Below, piece by piece: positions 1 to 9,072 of a stretch of 64,000 bases of DNA (the stretch's first letter is position 1; each line of letters begins with the position of its first letter). The notes beneath the pieces are model-generated. The model saw only the letters and a list, made by a program, of their open reading frames with translations. It ran no database searches and had not been told where the DNA came from. A program made the translations under genes and the position numbers. Source of the DNA: Pedobacter zeae (lineage in GTDB: Bacteria; Bacteroidota; Bacteroidia; Sphingobacteriales; Sphingobacteriaceae). Where the stretch lies: contig NZ_JACIEF010000004.1 of the NCBI RefSeq assembly GCF_014196715.1, positions 186,001-250,000 of the forward strand. Direction: 5' to 3'.

Positions 1-231
1 ATTGCAGAACTTAAAAAATTTGAGCAGGTAGTAGAAGTACGCGGTCGTGGATTAATGATCGGAATTGAATTGCCTTCTGAACTGGCACATGTTAAAAAAG
101 AGTTATTGTTTACTTACCATATTTTTACCGGAGAAGCAAAACCAAATGTAATCCGTTTATTGCCTGCATTAAATTTGACTAAAGGACATGCTGATGAGTT
201 TTTAGCAGCGTTTAGTAAGTTGGTGAAATAA
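1..231 (+). CDS. argD: Acetylornithine/succinylornithine aminotransferase, C-terminal end (partial)
   Basis: Only the last 76 residues are inside the window, in frame 1, ending at the TAA at 229-231. The visible tail reads like the small domain of class III PLP aminotransferases of the ArgD type: VRGRGLMIGIEL, then NVIRLLPALNLT and a closing helix. ArgD makes N-acyl-ornithine from the N-acyl-glutamate semialdehyde. The PLP lysine lies outside the window. The position just ahead of argF', argB, argE and argH fits ArgD better than another class III aminotransferase. The stop is followed by about 165 bases before the next start. Confidence 0.85.
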   Translation: MAELKKFEQVVEVRGRGLMIGIELPSELAHVKKELLFTYHIFTGEAKPNVIRLLPALNLTKGHADEFLAAFSKLVK

Positions 232-398
232 AGCAGATAACGGGTAGGTAGAAGGCCTTGGATGCAAGGGCTAAGAATTGTAAATTAAAAAATTAAATCA
301 GGCGGTATCAATCGCAATTATAAATTTTGAGCGCTGGAAGATGGAGTAATAACAAATCCTCACCCCTCCGGCACTCAACCTTTAATCTCATAAAAAAG

Positions 399-1373
399 AT
401 GAACTTGTTCACCTCCGTACACGATGTTCCAAGCATCAAACAGTTTGTAAATGATGCGCTTGCATTAAAGGAAAATCCTTTTGCATACCAGGATTTAGGT
501 AAAAACAAGACTTTGGGTCTGGTTTTTATGAACCCGAGTTTACGTACCCGCTTAAGTACGCAAAAGGCAGCCTTAAACCTGGGCATGAATGTAATGGTAA
601 TGAATATGGATAAAGAGGGCTGGGCTTTAGAAACACAGGATGGTGTGGTGATGAATGGTACAACGGTTGAACACATCCGCGAAGCTGCAGCTGTAATGGG
701 CCAATACTGCGATATTTTGGGTTTACGTTCTTTCCCGAAGCTAAACAACCGGGAAGAGGATTACAGCGAAGATTTCTTTAATAAATTTGTTAAATACTGC
801 GCGGTGCCTGTAGTAAGTTTAGAGAGTGCAACACGTCACCCATTACAAAGTTTTGCCGATATCATTACCATTCATGAAACCTGGACAAAAAAGCCTGACG
901 GACGTAAACCAAAGGTAGTTCTGGCCTGGGCGCCACATGTTAAGGCTTTGCCACAGGCGGTACCAAATTCTTTTGCCGAGTGGATGTGTAAAGCACAGGA
1001 AGAAGGCATGATCGATTTTACGATAGCCCAACCAGAAGGTTACGAACTTTCGGAAGATTTTACACCCGGAGCAAATATCCAGTATAATTTAGAGGAAGCT
1101 TTATCCGGAGCAGATTATGTGTATGTGAAAAACTGGAGCAGTTATAAAGAATACGGTAAAGTATTAACTTACCCTGATGGCTGGATGATGAATAATGAGA
1201 AGTTGAAATTTACCAATGATGCCAAAGTAATGCACTGCTTACCGGTACGCCGTGATTTGGAATTATCATCCGAAATTTTAGATGGGCCAAACTCGTTGGT
1301 GATCCACGAGGCAGGTAACCGCTTATGGGCTGCACAGGCGGTAATTAAAGCGATATTGGAAGAATTGAAATAA
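399..1373 (+). CDS. argF': N-succinylornithine (or N-acetylornithine) carbamoyltransferase
   Basis: Transfers a carbamoyl group to N-acyl-ornithine, replacing ordinary ArgF in the acylated arginine pathway of Bacteroidota and Xanthomonas. The start is set at the ATG at 399 (MNLFTSVHDV), giving 324 residues, near the size of the Bacteroides fragilis enzyme; the upstream in-frame extension is not family-like. The carbamoyl-phosphate loop FMNPSLRTRLSTQ is at about residues 43-55. HCLPVRR near the C-terminus is the transcarbamylase signature. Residue 90, the position known to discriminate acetyl from succinyl substrates, is Val here, not Glu, so a succinylornithine enzyme is favoured. It lies in the + strand arginine cluster, with argB 108 bases downstream. 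Confidence 0.9.
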   Translation: MNLFTSVHDVPSIKQFVNDALALKENPFAYQDLGKNKTLGLVFMNPSLRTRLSTQKAALNLGMNVMVMNMDKEGWALETQDGVVMNGTTVEHIREAAAVMGQYCDILGLRSFPKLNNREEDYSEDFFNKFVKYCAVPVVSLESATRHPLQSFADIITIHETWTKKPDGRKPKVVLAWAPHVKALPQAVPNSFAEWMCKAQEEGMIDFTIAQPEGYELSEDFTPGANIQYNLEEALSGADYVYVKNWSSYKEYGKVLTYPDGWMMNNEKLKFTNDAKVMHCLPVRRDLELSSEILDGPNSLVIHEAGNRLWAAQAVIKAILEELK

Positions 1374-1408
1374 TAGTTTTTGTCCAAATTAACCCCAGAT
1401 AAAAAGGA

Positions 1409-1465
1409 TAACCACAGATACTTTTTTATGCCTAATCTAGGTTTATCTGTGCACATCTGTGGTTA
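1409..1465. repeat. Intergenic inverted repeat between argF' and argB
   Basis: Perfect 11-base arms TAACCACAGAT (1409-1419) and ATCTGTGGTTA (1455-1465) flank a 35-base AT-rich loop. A second partial arm, ATCTGTG, precedes the right arm. Wording of this kind (aaccacagat / atctgtggtta) looks like one of several short dispersed intergenic repeats in this genome. No clear U-tract follows, so it is not an obvious terminator. Confidence 0.5.
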
Positions 1466-1481
1466 ACTACTAAAATAGATT

Positions 1482-2312
1482 ATGAAACAACTCACTATCA
1501 TAAAAATCGGTGGAAACGTAATCGATAATTCAGAAAACCTGCATCAGTTTTTATTGGATTTTACAGCTTTGCCCGGAGATAAAATTTTGGTTCATGGCGG
1601 AGGTAAAATTGCAACCGAACTGAGCGAATCGTTAGGCATTGAGGCTAAAATGATTGAGGGTAGACGGATTACTGATATCGAAACCTTAAGGATCGTAACG
1701 ATGGTTTATGCTGGCTTAATCAATAAAAACATGGTAGCGCAATTACAGGCAAAAGGCAGCAATGCTATTGGTTTGAGCGGCGCAGATGGAAATGTAATCA
1801 AAGCAACCAAGCGGCCGGTAAAGGCAGTAACTTACGGCAATGAGCCCGGACCGTTAGCCGGTTCAGTAATCGATTATGGTTATGTGGGCGATCTTGATGA
1901 AAATTCGGTGTCATCGGGTACTTTACATAGTTTGTTGAATGCTGGCCTGGTTCCGGTACTATGTGCCATTACCCATGATGGGAATTCACAGTTGCTTAAT
2001 ACCAATGCCGATACCATTGCCTCGTCTGTTGCAGTGGCCATGTCATCTTTATATGAAACACGTTTGGTATATTGCTTTGAGAAAAAAGGTGTACTAAAGG
2101 ATGTTAATGACGATGCTTCGGTAGTGAGGGAAATTAAGGCAGGTGAGTTTGAAGACTTAAAGGCAGACGGAACGGTACAGGGAGGAATGATCCCTAAACT
2201 GCACAATGCTTTCGAAGCCATTAAAAAAGGCGTTTCTGCCGTTTACATCGGTAAAGCCGATGAACTGGCCGAACTTGCAGAAGGTACTTTTGGAACCAAG
2301 ATGCTGAAGTAA
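1482..2312 (+). CDS. argB: Acetylglutamate (N-acylglutamate) kinase
   Basis: Phosphorylates N-acyl-glutamate, the second step of arginine synthesis, in the cytoplasm. The 276-residue length matches the short, arginine-insensitive type of the amino-acid kinase fold. KIGGNV at residues 8-13 and HGGGK near 39-43 form the phosphate-binding glycine loops. GLSGADG, NTNADTIAS and GGMIPKL are the later substrate and nucleotide motifs of the family. In a genome with an argF' of succinyl type the physiological substrate may be N-succinylglutamate; that is inference. The gene follows argF' on the same strand and probably shares its transcript. Confidence 0.93.
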   Translation: MKQLTIIKIGGNVIDNSENLHQFLLDFTALPGDKILVHGGGKIATELSESLGIEAKMIEGRRITDIETLRIVTMVYAGLINKNMVAQLQAKGSNAIGLSGADGNVIKATKRPVKAVTYGNEPGPLAGSVIDYGYVGDLDENSVSSGTLHSLLNAGLVPVLCAITHDGNSQLLNTNADTIASSVAVAMSSLYETRLVYCFEKKGVLKDVNDDASVVREIKAGEFEDLKADGTVQGGMIPKLHNAFEAIKKGVSAVYIGKADELAELAEGTFGTKMLK

Positions 2313-2721
2313 GGTAGATGGCAGGAAGGTTGAAGGTGTAAGGTTTTTAGCGATGTGCATAAACTCATCGCTAAAAGATTTTAACCATAAGATGCAAGGA
2401 CACCGATTTGCATTTGTAATTCTTTAGTATGCTGGCTTTCTGATGTAGAATTTATAGACTTTTAGAGGGGAAAAGAAACCGATAATCACTGCTTTTGCAA
2501 ACTAAACCTGATAGAAACGAAAATACTTTTGTACTCAAAACGAGAAAGATTGCTGTATCGTTTCTCCTCGAAATGACGATGAATGGATGAAAAGGCAGAA
2601 GTTAAAAAGATTGAAGTGGATAGCAGGACTGAAATACCAGTAGACTTACCGAAACTGATTTTCAAAAACCGAAAGAAGAAAAATAAAACTGTGTAGTTAA
2701 CCCTCAGGAAAAATTAATACC
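2313..2721. other. Gene-free stretch between argB and proC
   Basis: About 400 bases with no convincing coding sequence. It contains a decayed scrap of the dispersed tcgaaatgacga repeat near 2565-2582 and a purine-rich run near 2600-2690. A phrase-like stretch near 2320-2345 (gaaggttgaaggtgtaaggt) resembles other intergenic repeats of the window. I see no terminator or clear promoter. Confidence 0.5.
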
Positions 2722-3534
2722 ATGTCAAAAAAAATAGCCATAATTGGTAGCGGAAACATCGGCTTATCCTTAGCGAAAGGTTTAGTGAAAGCCGATTTTG
2801 CCCAAGCTGCCGATATTACATTAACCCGTAGAAATATTAATCATTTAAAGGCGTATGCCGAGGCAGGTTTTAACGTAAGTAATCATAATAAACAAGCCGT
2901 TGATACAGCAGATGTGGTAATTTTAGCCGTTTTGCCGCAACAATTAAATATGGTTTTGGATGAAATCCAGGCATCGATTGTACCGGCAAAACACCTGGTT
3001 ATTTCAGTTATTTCAGGCGTAAGTTGCGCAGCTGTTAGAGCGAAACTGGGGGATGATGTTGAAGTGGTCCGCGTAATGCCAAATACGGCCATCGCGATCG
3101 GGCAGTCTATGACCTGTATGGCCAGCGATAATGCCTCAGCAGAAAACATTGAAGAGGTAACCAGGATGTTTGAAACCGTTGGTTCGGTGGTTAAAATAAA
3201 TGAAGATTTAATGACATCGGCAACAGCCCTATGTGCCTGCGGCATTGCCTTCTTTTTAAGGGCAATCAGGGCTGCATCACAGGGCGGGGTCGAAATTGGT
3301 TTCCATGCTGATGAAGCGCTAAAAATGGCTGTTCAAACCGCAAAAGGTGCTGCAGATTTACTTTTATTACATGGCACACACCCAGAATCAGAAATAGATA
3401 AGGTAACTTCGCCGAAAGGTTGTACCATTGCAGGTCTGAACGAAATGGAACATAATGGTTTTAGCTCTTCGCTGATAAAAGGGATTAAACTTTCGGCTTT
3501 AAAAGCTGGGAATTTATACACCAAGGAGGGCTAA
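2722..3534 (+). CDS. proC: Pyrroline-5-carboxylate reductase
   Basis: Reduces pyrroline-5-carboxylate to proline with NAD(P)H. The 270-residue protein opens with a Rossmann nucleotide-binding motif, IGSGNIGLSLAKGL (about residues 8-21). VMPNTAIAIGQSMT is the conserved central segment, and SPKGCTIAGLNEME is the C-terminal family signature that builds the active site at the dimer interface. It sits inside the arginine cluster between argB and argE on the same strand, which links proline and arginine synthesis or recovery by position. Confidence 0.92.
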   Translation: MSKKIAIIGSGNIGLSLAKGLVKADFAQAADITLTRRNINHLKAYAEAGFNVSNHNKQAVDTADVVILAVLPQQLNMVLDEIQASIVPAKHLVISVISGVSCAAVRAKLGDDVEVVRVMPNTAIAIGQSMTCMASDNASAENIEEVTRMFETVGSVVKINEDLMTSATALCACGIAFFLRAIRAASQGGVEIGFHADEALKMAVQTAKGAADLLLLHGTHPESEIDKVTSPKGCTIAGLNEMEHNGFSSSLIKGIKLSALKAGNLYTKEG

Positions 3535-3633
3535 TAGCTTAAACCAAAGCTAAAAGCAGGGATGCAATGTCTTGATACTTTTATAATAAAACAGGTGTCA
3601 AGAATTAATACGGGATAAAGAGTACTTGATACT

Positions 3634-4701
3634 ATGTCATTAGAAAATATAAAAAAAGAGAGCCTGGATTTATTGCGGCAGTTGATCCGCATCCAATCTT
3701 TCAGCAAAGAAGAAGACCGGACAGCGAATTTAATTGCGCAGTTTTTGGAGGAGAGAGGGATTAAAACCCAGCGAAAAATGAATAATGTTTGGGCGTACAA
3801 CAAACATTTTGATGCCAACAAGCCAACGTTGCTTTTAAACTCGCATCATGATACCGTGAAACCCAATTCGGGTTACACACGCGACCCTTACGATGCCGCC
3901 ATTGAAGGCGATAAACTGTTTGGTTTGGGCAGCAATGATGCGGGTGGATGTTTGGTATCGCTAATCGGTACATTTTTATATTATTACGAACAGGAAAATT
4001 TAAATTATAACATCTGCCTGGCAGCAACTGCTGAAGAAGAAATTTCGGGCAATAATGGTTTGGAACTGGTTCTTCCGGATTTAGGCGAATTGGAATTTGG
4101 GATTGTAGGCGAACCAACAGAAATGAATTTGGCCATTGCTGAGCGGGGCTTACTGGTATTGGATTGTGTCGCCCACGGCAAAGCCGGGCATGCAGCCCGT
4201 GAAGAGGGTGAAAATGCCATATACAAAGCATTAAAAGATATCGAGTGGTTCAGAAACTACCAGTTCCCCAAAGTATCCGAGGTTTTCGGCCCTTTAAAAA
4301 TGACCGTAACGATTATCAATGCAGGCTCACAACACAATGTTGTGCCGGCAAATTGTACCTTCACGGTTGATGTACGGGTAACGGATGCCTATACCAATGA
4401 AGAAGTATTGGAAATCATCAGGGCACATGTTGAGTGTGATGTTACCCCACGTTCTATCCGTTTAAAACCTTCGTCGATCGATAAAAATCATCCTGTTGTT
4501 CAAGCTGGCCTTGCGTTGGGCAGAACCACTTACGGTTCGCCAACTACATCAGATCAGGCTTTATTAGATATCCCATCGGTAAAAGTTGGGCCAGGTTTTT
4601 CCGGCCGCTCGCACATGGCTGATGAGTTTTTGTACGTACATGAAGTAGCTGAAGGGGTTGAAGGATACATTAACATGTTGAAACCTGTTGTACAAGGTTA
4701 A
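3634..4701 (+). CDS. argE: M20-family deacylase, acetylornithine/acyl-citrulline deacetylase
   Basis: Zinc-dependent amidohydrolase that removes the N-acyl group late in arginine synthesis. With an argF'-type pathway the natural substrate is probably N-acyl-citrulline rather than N-acetylornithine (inference). The 355 residues show the M20 metal ligands: SHHDTVKP with its His and Asp, SNDAGG, the catalytic AEEEISG, GEPTEM, and a C-terminal SHMADE His. A dimerisation insert lies around residues 170-280. The gene is between proC and argH on the same strand. Confidence 0.88.
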   Translation: MSLENIKKESLDLLRQLIRIQSFSKEEDRTANLIAQFLEERGIKTQRKMNNVWAYNKHFDANKPTLLLNSHHDTVKPNSGYTRDPYDAAIEGDKLFGLGSNDAGGCLVSLIGTFLYYYEQENLNYNICLAATAEEEISGNNGLELVLPDLGELEFGIVGEPTEMNLAIAERGLLVLDCVAHGKAGHAAREEGENAIYKALKDIEWFRNYQFPKVSEVFGPLKMTVTIINAGSQHNVVPANCTFTVDVRVTDAYTNEEVLEIIRAHVECDVTPRSIRLKPSSIDKNHPVVQAGLALGRTTYGSPTTSDQALLDIPSVKVGPGFSGRSHMADEFLYVHEVAEGVEGYINMLKPVVQG

Positions 4702-4825
4702 GGCAGAGGGTTTTATAGTATAAGGCCTGGGTGCCTGATTAAATATTGAATGCTGTAGAAAAAATAGTATAGCTTAGCGTGTTTTGCGAAAAGCCCGGCA
4801 CCCTTCGCGGTTAAATAAAATTAAA

Positions 4826-6157
4826 ATGAAGATTTGGCAAAAAAATATTGATGTAAATCAGTTTGTAGAAAATTTTACGGTAGGTAAAGACCGTGAACTC
4901 GATCTGCAAATGGCAAAATTCGATGTGCTGGGTTCACTGGCCCACACCGAAATGTTGGAAACCATTCATTTGCTTACTGCCGACGAGTTAAAAACCGTTC
5001 AGCGGGAACTGAAAAATATTTATGCTGAAATTGAGGTCGGTAATTTTACCATCGAAGACAGTGTGGAAGATGTGCACTCGCAGGTAGAGTGGTTGCTTAC
5101 ACAGCGCATTGGAGAAGCCGGGAAGAAAATCCACAGTGGCCGTTCGCGGAATGACCAGGTTTTGGTCGACTTAAAGCTGTTTTTCCGTGCCTGCATTGAA
5201 GATATGGTTAACCATACTTCTACTTTGTTTAGCCAGTTAATAGCACTGAGCAATACCCATAAAGATAAATTGTTGCCAGGTTATACGCACTTACAGATCG
5301 CCATGCCTTCCTCATTTGGTTTGTGGTTTGGGGCCTATGCCGAAAGCCTTGCCGATGATATGGAACTGATGCTTGCTGCATGGAAAATTACCAATAAAAA
5401 TCCGTTGGGCTCTGCGGCAGGTTATGGTTCGTCATTTCCTTTAAACAGAACCTTAACAACCGAGTTATTGGGTTTTGAAAGCTTAAACTACAACGTGGTT
5501 TATGCACAGATGGGCCGTGGTAAAACCGAAAGGATTTTGGCGCAGGCCATGAGCGCGGTAGCTGCAACGCTGGCTAAAATGGCGATGGACGTTTGTTTGT
5601 TCATTAACCAGAATTTCGGGTTTATCAGTTTTCCGCCTGAACTGACTACAGGTTCGAGCATTATGCCACATAAAAAGAATCCTGATGTTTTCGAACTGAT
5701 CCGTTCGCGTTGCAATAAAATTCAGGCCTTACCGAACGAAATTGCCATGATGATTACCAATTTGCCTTCAGGTTATCACCGCGATTTGCAGTTGTTAAAG
5801 GAAAATCTTTTCCCGGCCATTACTTCGCTAAATGAGTGCCTGGAGATTGCCACTTTTATGTTTCAGAATATTACCATAAAGGACGATATTTTAAAGGATA
5901 AAAAATACGATTACCTGTTCAGTGTTGAAGTGGTTAATGAACTTGCCCTTCAAGGTGTACCGTTTAGGGAAGCCTATAAAATAGTTGGCGAGCAGATTGA
6001 AAATGGTACTTTTGCACCATCGAACCAAATACACCATACCCACGAAGGCAGTATCGGTAACCTTTGTAACGAGCAGATAACTGCTGCCATGAATGCTGTA
6101 TTGGCACAGTTTGGTTTCGAAAAAGTGAATAAAGCGATAGCAGATTTAATAGCATAA
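4826..6157 (+). CDS. argH: Argininosuccinate lyase
   Basis: Splits argininosuccinate into arginine and fumarate, the last step of the pathway. The ATG at 4826 gives 443 residues, a normal length; a longer in-frame reading upstream has no family resemblance. The fumarase/aspartase superfamily signature GSSIMPHKKNPDVFE is present and carries the catalytic serine. HSGRSRNDQV and TPGYTH-like LLPGYTHLQ are further conserved blocks. The next gene begins one base after the stop, so the two are almost certainly cotranscribed and may be translationally coupled. Confidence 0.95.
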   Translation: MKIWQKNIDVNQFVENFTVGKDRELDLQMAKFDVLGSLAHTEMLETIHLLTADELKTVQRELKNIYAEIEVGNFTIEDSVEDVHSQVEWLLTQRIGEAGKKIHSGRSRNDQVLVDLKLFFRACIEDMVNHTSTLFSQLIALSNTHKDKLLPGYTHLQIAMPSSFGLWFGAYAESLADDMELMLAAWKITNKNPLGSAAGYGSSFPLNRTLTTELLGFESLNYNVVYAQMGRGKTERILAQAMSAVAATLAKMAMDVCLFINQNFGFISFPPELTTGSSIMPHKKNPDVFELIRSRCNKIQALPNEIAMMITNLPSGYHRDLQLLKENLFPAITSLNECLEIATFMFQNITIKDDILKDKKYDYLFSVEVVNELALQGVPFREAYKIVGEQIENGTFAPSNQIHHTHEGSIGNLCNEQITAAMNAVLAQFGFEKVNKAIADLIA

Positions 6158-6158
6158 T

Positions 6159-7412
6159 ATGAAAGTTTCAGTAATAGCCAATTCATTAATTGGCTCAGAA
6201 ATTATAAAAATTGGTAACGAGGTTAACGAAATGAAGCGCAAGGGCGCATCGATTGCCAACTTAACCATTGGCGATTTCGATTCGAATATCTACCCCATAC
6301 CAGCTGAGTTAAAAGCAGGTATTGTGGAAGCCTATAATGCCAATCATACCAATTACCCTCCAGCTGATGGGGTTTTGCCATTGCGCGAAACAGTTTCGGA
6401 ACTATTGAAAGATAGGTTTGGCCTTGAATATAATACTAACAGTATTTTGGTTTCCGGTGGTTCCCGTCCGTTGATTTATGCTACTTACCTGGCCTTGATC
6501 GATCCTGGCGATACCGTGGTTTTCCCTGCACCATCATGGAACAACAACCACTATTCGCATTTAACTTCGGCTAAAACCATCGCCGTAGAAACCGATGCAG
6601 CCCATAATTTTATGCCAACAGCTGCACAACTGAAACCGCATTTAAAAGGGGCAACGTTATTGGCTTTATGTTCGCCATTAAACCCAACCGGAACCATGTT
6701 CGATGCAGATTCGCTGGCTGAGATCTGTGATGCTGTTTTGGAAGAAAATGCTTCCCGCGGTGCAGATGAAAAGCCATTGTACATGATGTATGATCAGATT
6801 TATTCGCTTTTGACTTTCGGTAAAAAGCATGTAAATCCAGTTTCTTTAAGGCCGGAGATGAGGCCGTTTACTATTTTTGTAGATGGCAGCTCTAAATGCC
6901 TGGCTGCAACCGGTGTACGTGTTGGATGGGGTTTCGGTCCGGAAGATATCATTAACAGAATGAAAGCGCTGGTTGGCCATATGGGTGCCTGGGCTCCAAA
7001 AGCCGAGCAGGTAGCCATGTCTAACTACTTTAACGATAAACCACAGGTTGATGCATTCTTAACCAGCTTTAAGGCACAAGTACAGGATAGCTTAAATGCG
7101 CTTTACAATGGTTTTAATGAATTAAAAGCAGAAGGTTTTAGTGTTGATGCGGTAGAGCCAATGGGAGCCATTTATCTGACCATTAAAATCGACTACATCG
7201 GAAAAACAACCGAAGATGGCCAGGTTTTAAAAGACAGCGCAGATGTAAACTTCTACCTGATCAAAGAAGCCGGAGCAGCGTTGGTGCCTTTCTCAGCCTT
7301 TGGAAATGAAGATAGCATGCCATGGTTTAGGGCATCTGTGGGGGCTTGTACCTTACAGGACATTAAAGATATGTTACCAAGAATTAAAATGGCCTTAAGT
7401 AAGTTGAAATAG
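6159..7412 (+). CDS. Class I/II PLP-dependent aminotransferase
   Basis: A 417-residue fold-type I aminotransferase. The PLP lysine is in SSKCLAATGVRVGWGFGP. YDQIYSLL supplies the conserved Tyr that stacks near the cofactor, SPLNPTGT the Asn-Pro motif, and the C-terminal MPWFRASVG the substrate-carboxylate Arg. The amino-donor and acceptor cannot be read from sequence; aspartate or aromatic/prephenate aminotransferase are the nearest guesses. It starts one base after the argH stop, so it is the last gene of the arginine transcript. A strong terminator follows. Confidence 0.8.
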   Translation: MKVSVIANSLIGSEIIKIGNEVNEMKRKGASIANLTIGDFDSNIYPIPAELKAGIVEAYNANHTNYPPADGVLPLRETVSELLKDRFGLEYNTNSILVSGGSRPLIYATYLALIDPGDTVVFPAPSWNNNHYSHLTSAKTIAVETDAAHNFMPTAAQLKPHLKGATLLALCSPLNPTGTMFDADSLAEICDAVLEENASRGADEKPLYMMYDQIYSLLTFGKKHVNPVSLRPEMRPFTIFVDGSSKCLAATGVRVGWGFGPEDIINRMKALVGHMGAWAPKAEQVAMSNYFNDKPQVDAFLTSFKAQVQDSLNALYNGFNELKAEGFSVDAVEPMGAIYLTIKIDYIGKTTEDGQVLKDSADVNFYLIKEAGAALVPFSAFGNEDSMPWFRASVGACTLQDIKDMLPRIKMALSKLK

Positions 7413-7432
7413 GTATTTCATTTATAACATAT

Positions 7433-7470
7433 AAACCCCTCTTCAATTATTTTAAAGAGGGGTTTTGTTT
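7433..7470 (+). terminator. Rho-independent terminator of the arginine cluster
   Basis: Perfect 11-base arms AAACCCCTCTT (7433-7443) and AAGAGGGGTTT (7455-7465) with an 11-base AT loop are followed by a T-rich run. It lies 20 bases past the aminotransferase stop and closes the arginine operon. Confidence 0.9.
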
Positions 7471-7475
7471 TGATC

Positions 7476-7577
7476 GTCATGTCGATCAGGGTAAAACGCA
7501 GTCGAGAACCCGCAGGTTAGCGAAGCTAAATCTCGAGATAGATCTCTCCGCTACACTGCGTTTCGGTCGAGATGACG
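7476..7577. repeat. Dispersed inverted-repeat element (CGTCAT...ATGACG family), copy 1
   Basis: The outer ends are near inverse complements (CGTCATGTCGA and TCGAGATGACG). The centre is also palindromic around TCTCGAGATAGATCT. The same element recurs near 20346, 39431 and 49160, with fragments elsewhere, always between genes. This copy sits between the convergent aminotransferase and rtcB genes. It carries no open reading frame. Confidence 0.75.
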
Positions 7578-7638
7578 GATTTTTTTATTGGATTTTGTAT
7601 AGGCTCCAGACTCCAGACTGAGGACTTAAGACTAAAAA

Positions 7639-9063
7639 CTAATCCTCCCTGCTTCCATCATCAGCCATCCTCACCATTTTAGGTTCAAACTTAGCAATTA
7701 CATCAACCAGTTCGGTTTGTGCAGCCATCACTTTGTTAATGTCCTTATAGGCCATTGGTGCTTCATCTAAACCAGCTCCAATTAACGTAACATTGTGATC
7801 CTTTAAAATGGCTTTCATATCCGATTTAGTAATTGATTGAAAAGCTTTCGAACGGCTCATTTGACGTCCTGCACCATGCGATGCCGAGTTGATTGCGCTG
7901 GTTTCACCTTTACCCCTCACTAAAAACCCGGGTGCGGTCATACTTCCCGGGATAATTCCCATTACACCTTTACCTGCGGGTGTAGCGCCTTTTCGGTGCA
8001 CCATTACTTCTTCACCATCCAGGATTTCTTTCCACGCAAAATTATGGTGGTTTTCTACCTTGGCCAAGACCTTTGCCCCAATGGCTTTGGTTAACCTATT
8101 ATGGATCACCTCATGGCAAGCTGAAGCATAATCGCCGGCAAGGTTCATCGCTAACCAATACTCTTGTCCTTCTGCTATATTCATATCTAAATAAGCCAGG
8201 TTTACGGCCTCTTTAGGTAATTTACAGATGTCTTTTGCCAGTTTGGTGTAATGTCCTGCAATGGTAGCGCCTAAGCCACGCGAACCCGAGTGGGTTAACA
8301 AAGCTACATAACGGCCTTTATCAATATTTAAGATCTCATCGCGTTCTGCAAAATCGATAATTCCCCATTCCACAAAGTGGTTACCACCGCCTGATGTACC
8401 TAATTGCGCCCAGGCCTTTCCATGCAGGTTTTTAAGAAAAGGCGTAGAATTAAATGCCTCATCTTCCAAAACTTCATGATCGGCCCTTTCCAAACCCCTA
8501 AACTCTCTACCTGGTCCGAATTTAGTAAAGGCAATTAATTCGCGTTTGTACATGGCATCTTTACCGAAATAATGTTTTTCGGGGATATCGAAAATACTCA
8601 GCGCCATCCGGCAACCGATATCAACACCTACGCCGTAGGGTATAATGGCATTTCTGGTTGCTAATACACCTCCGATCGGTAAACCATAACCTTGATGGGC
8701 GTCGGGCATTAAAGCCCCCGCTGCCGATACCGGTAATTTCATGGCAATGTCCATTTGGTTTCGTGCGCCTTCTTCAATGTAATCAGCGCCAAATACCGCG
8801 TAAGGCTTAGCATGGCTTACCAGTTCAATGGTTTCATCTTTTGGTGCATTGGTTTCTTCAATCATGGCCGTGGCCAACGGATTTAAAACCGGATCATCCA
8901 AAAAACTTTCGGGGTAATCTTTTACTTTTTTAAATAAGGCAAGCAATTCTTTTTCTTCGGTATCTGTAAAATTTTCTTTCAGAATATCTAAAGCTAAGCC
9001 TACCGTTTTTCCTTCGGTATAACCCATCTCGATCAGGTTGTTACCTGTTATGTTGTTTTTCAT
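7639..9063 (-). CDS. rtcB: RtcB-type RNA ligase
   Basis: GTP- and Mn-dependent ligase that joins a 3'-phosphate or 2',3'-cyclic phosphate RNA end to a 5'-OH, repairing RNA (often tRNA) cut by ribonucleases. The 474-residue length matches the family. Metal and active-site blocks are visible in order: GVGVDIGCRMA, GTSGGGNHFVE, THSGSRGLG, NHHNFAW, HRKGATPA, then SHGAGRQMSR, which carries the guanylated His, and GAGLDEAP near the end. It is the last gene of a leftward cluster: the RlaP-like gene ends 9 bases upstream. No RtcA cyclase or sigma-54 activator RtcR is in the window. Confidence 0.95.
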   Translation of the reverse strand: MKNNITGNNLIEMGYTEGKTVGLALDILKENFTDTEEKELLALFKKVKDYPESFLDDPVLNPLATAMIEETNAPKDETIELVSHAKPYAVFGADYIEEGARNQMDIAMKLPVSAAGALMPDAHQGYGLPIGGVLATRNAIIPYGVGVDIGCRMALSIFDIPEKHYFGKDAMYKRELIAFTKFGPGREFRGLERADHEVLEDEAFNSTPFLKNLHGKAWAQLGTSGGGNHFVEWGIIDFAERDEILNIDKGRYVALLTHSGSRGLGATIAGHYTKLAKDICKLPKEAVNLAYLDMNIAEGQEYWLAMNLAGDYASACHEVIHNRLTKAIGAKVLAKVENHHNFAWKEILDGEEVMVHRKGATPAGKGVMGIIPGSMTAPGFLVRGKGETSAINSASHGAGRQMSRSKAFQSITKSDMKAILKDHNVTLIGAGLDEAPMAYKDINKVMAAQTELVDVIAKFEPKMVRMADDGSRED

Positions 9064-9072
9064 TTTTTTGTT

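Noticed and set aside
327..398. An N-terminal extension of the carbamoyltransferase from an upstream start.
   Set aside because: The 24 extra residues do not resemble the family, and the ATG at 399 gives the expected start and length.
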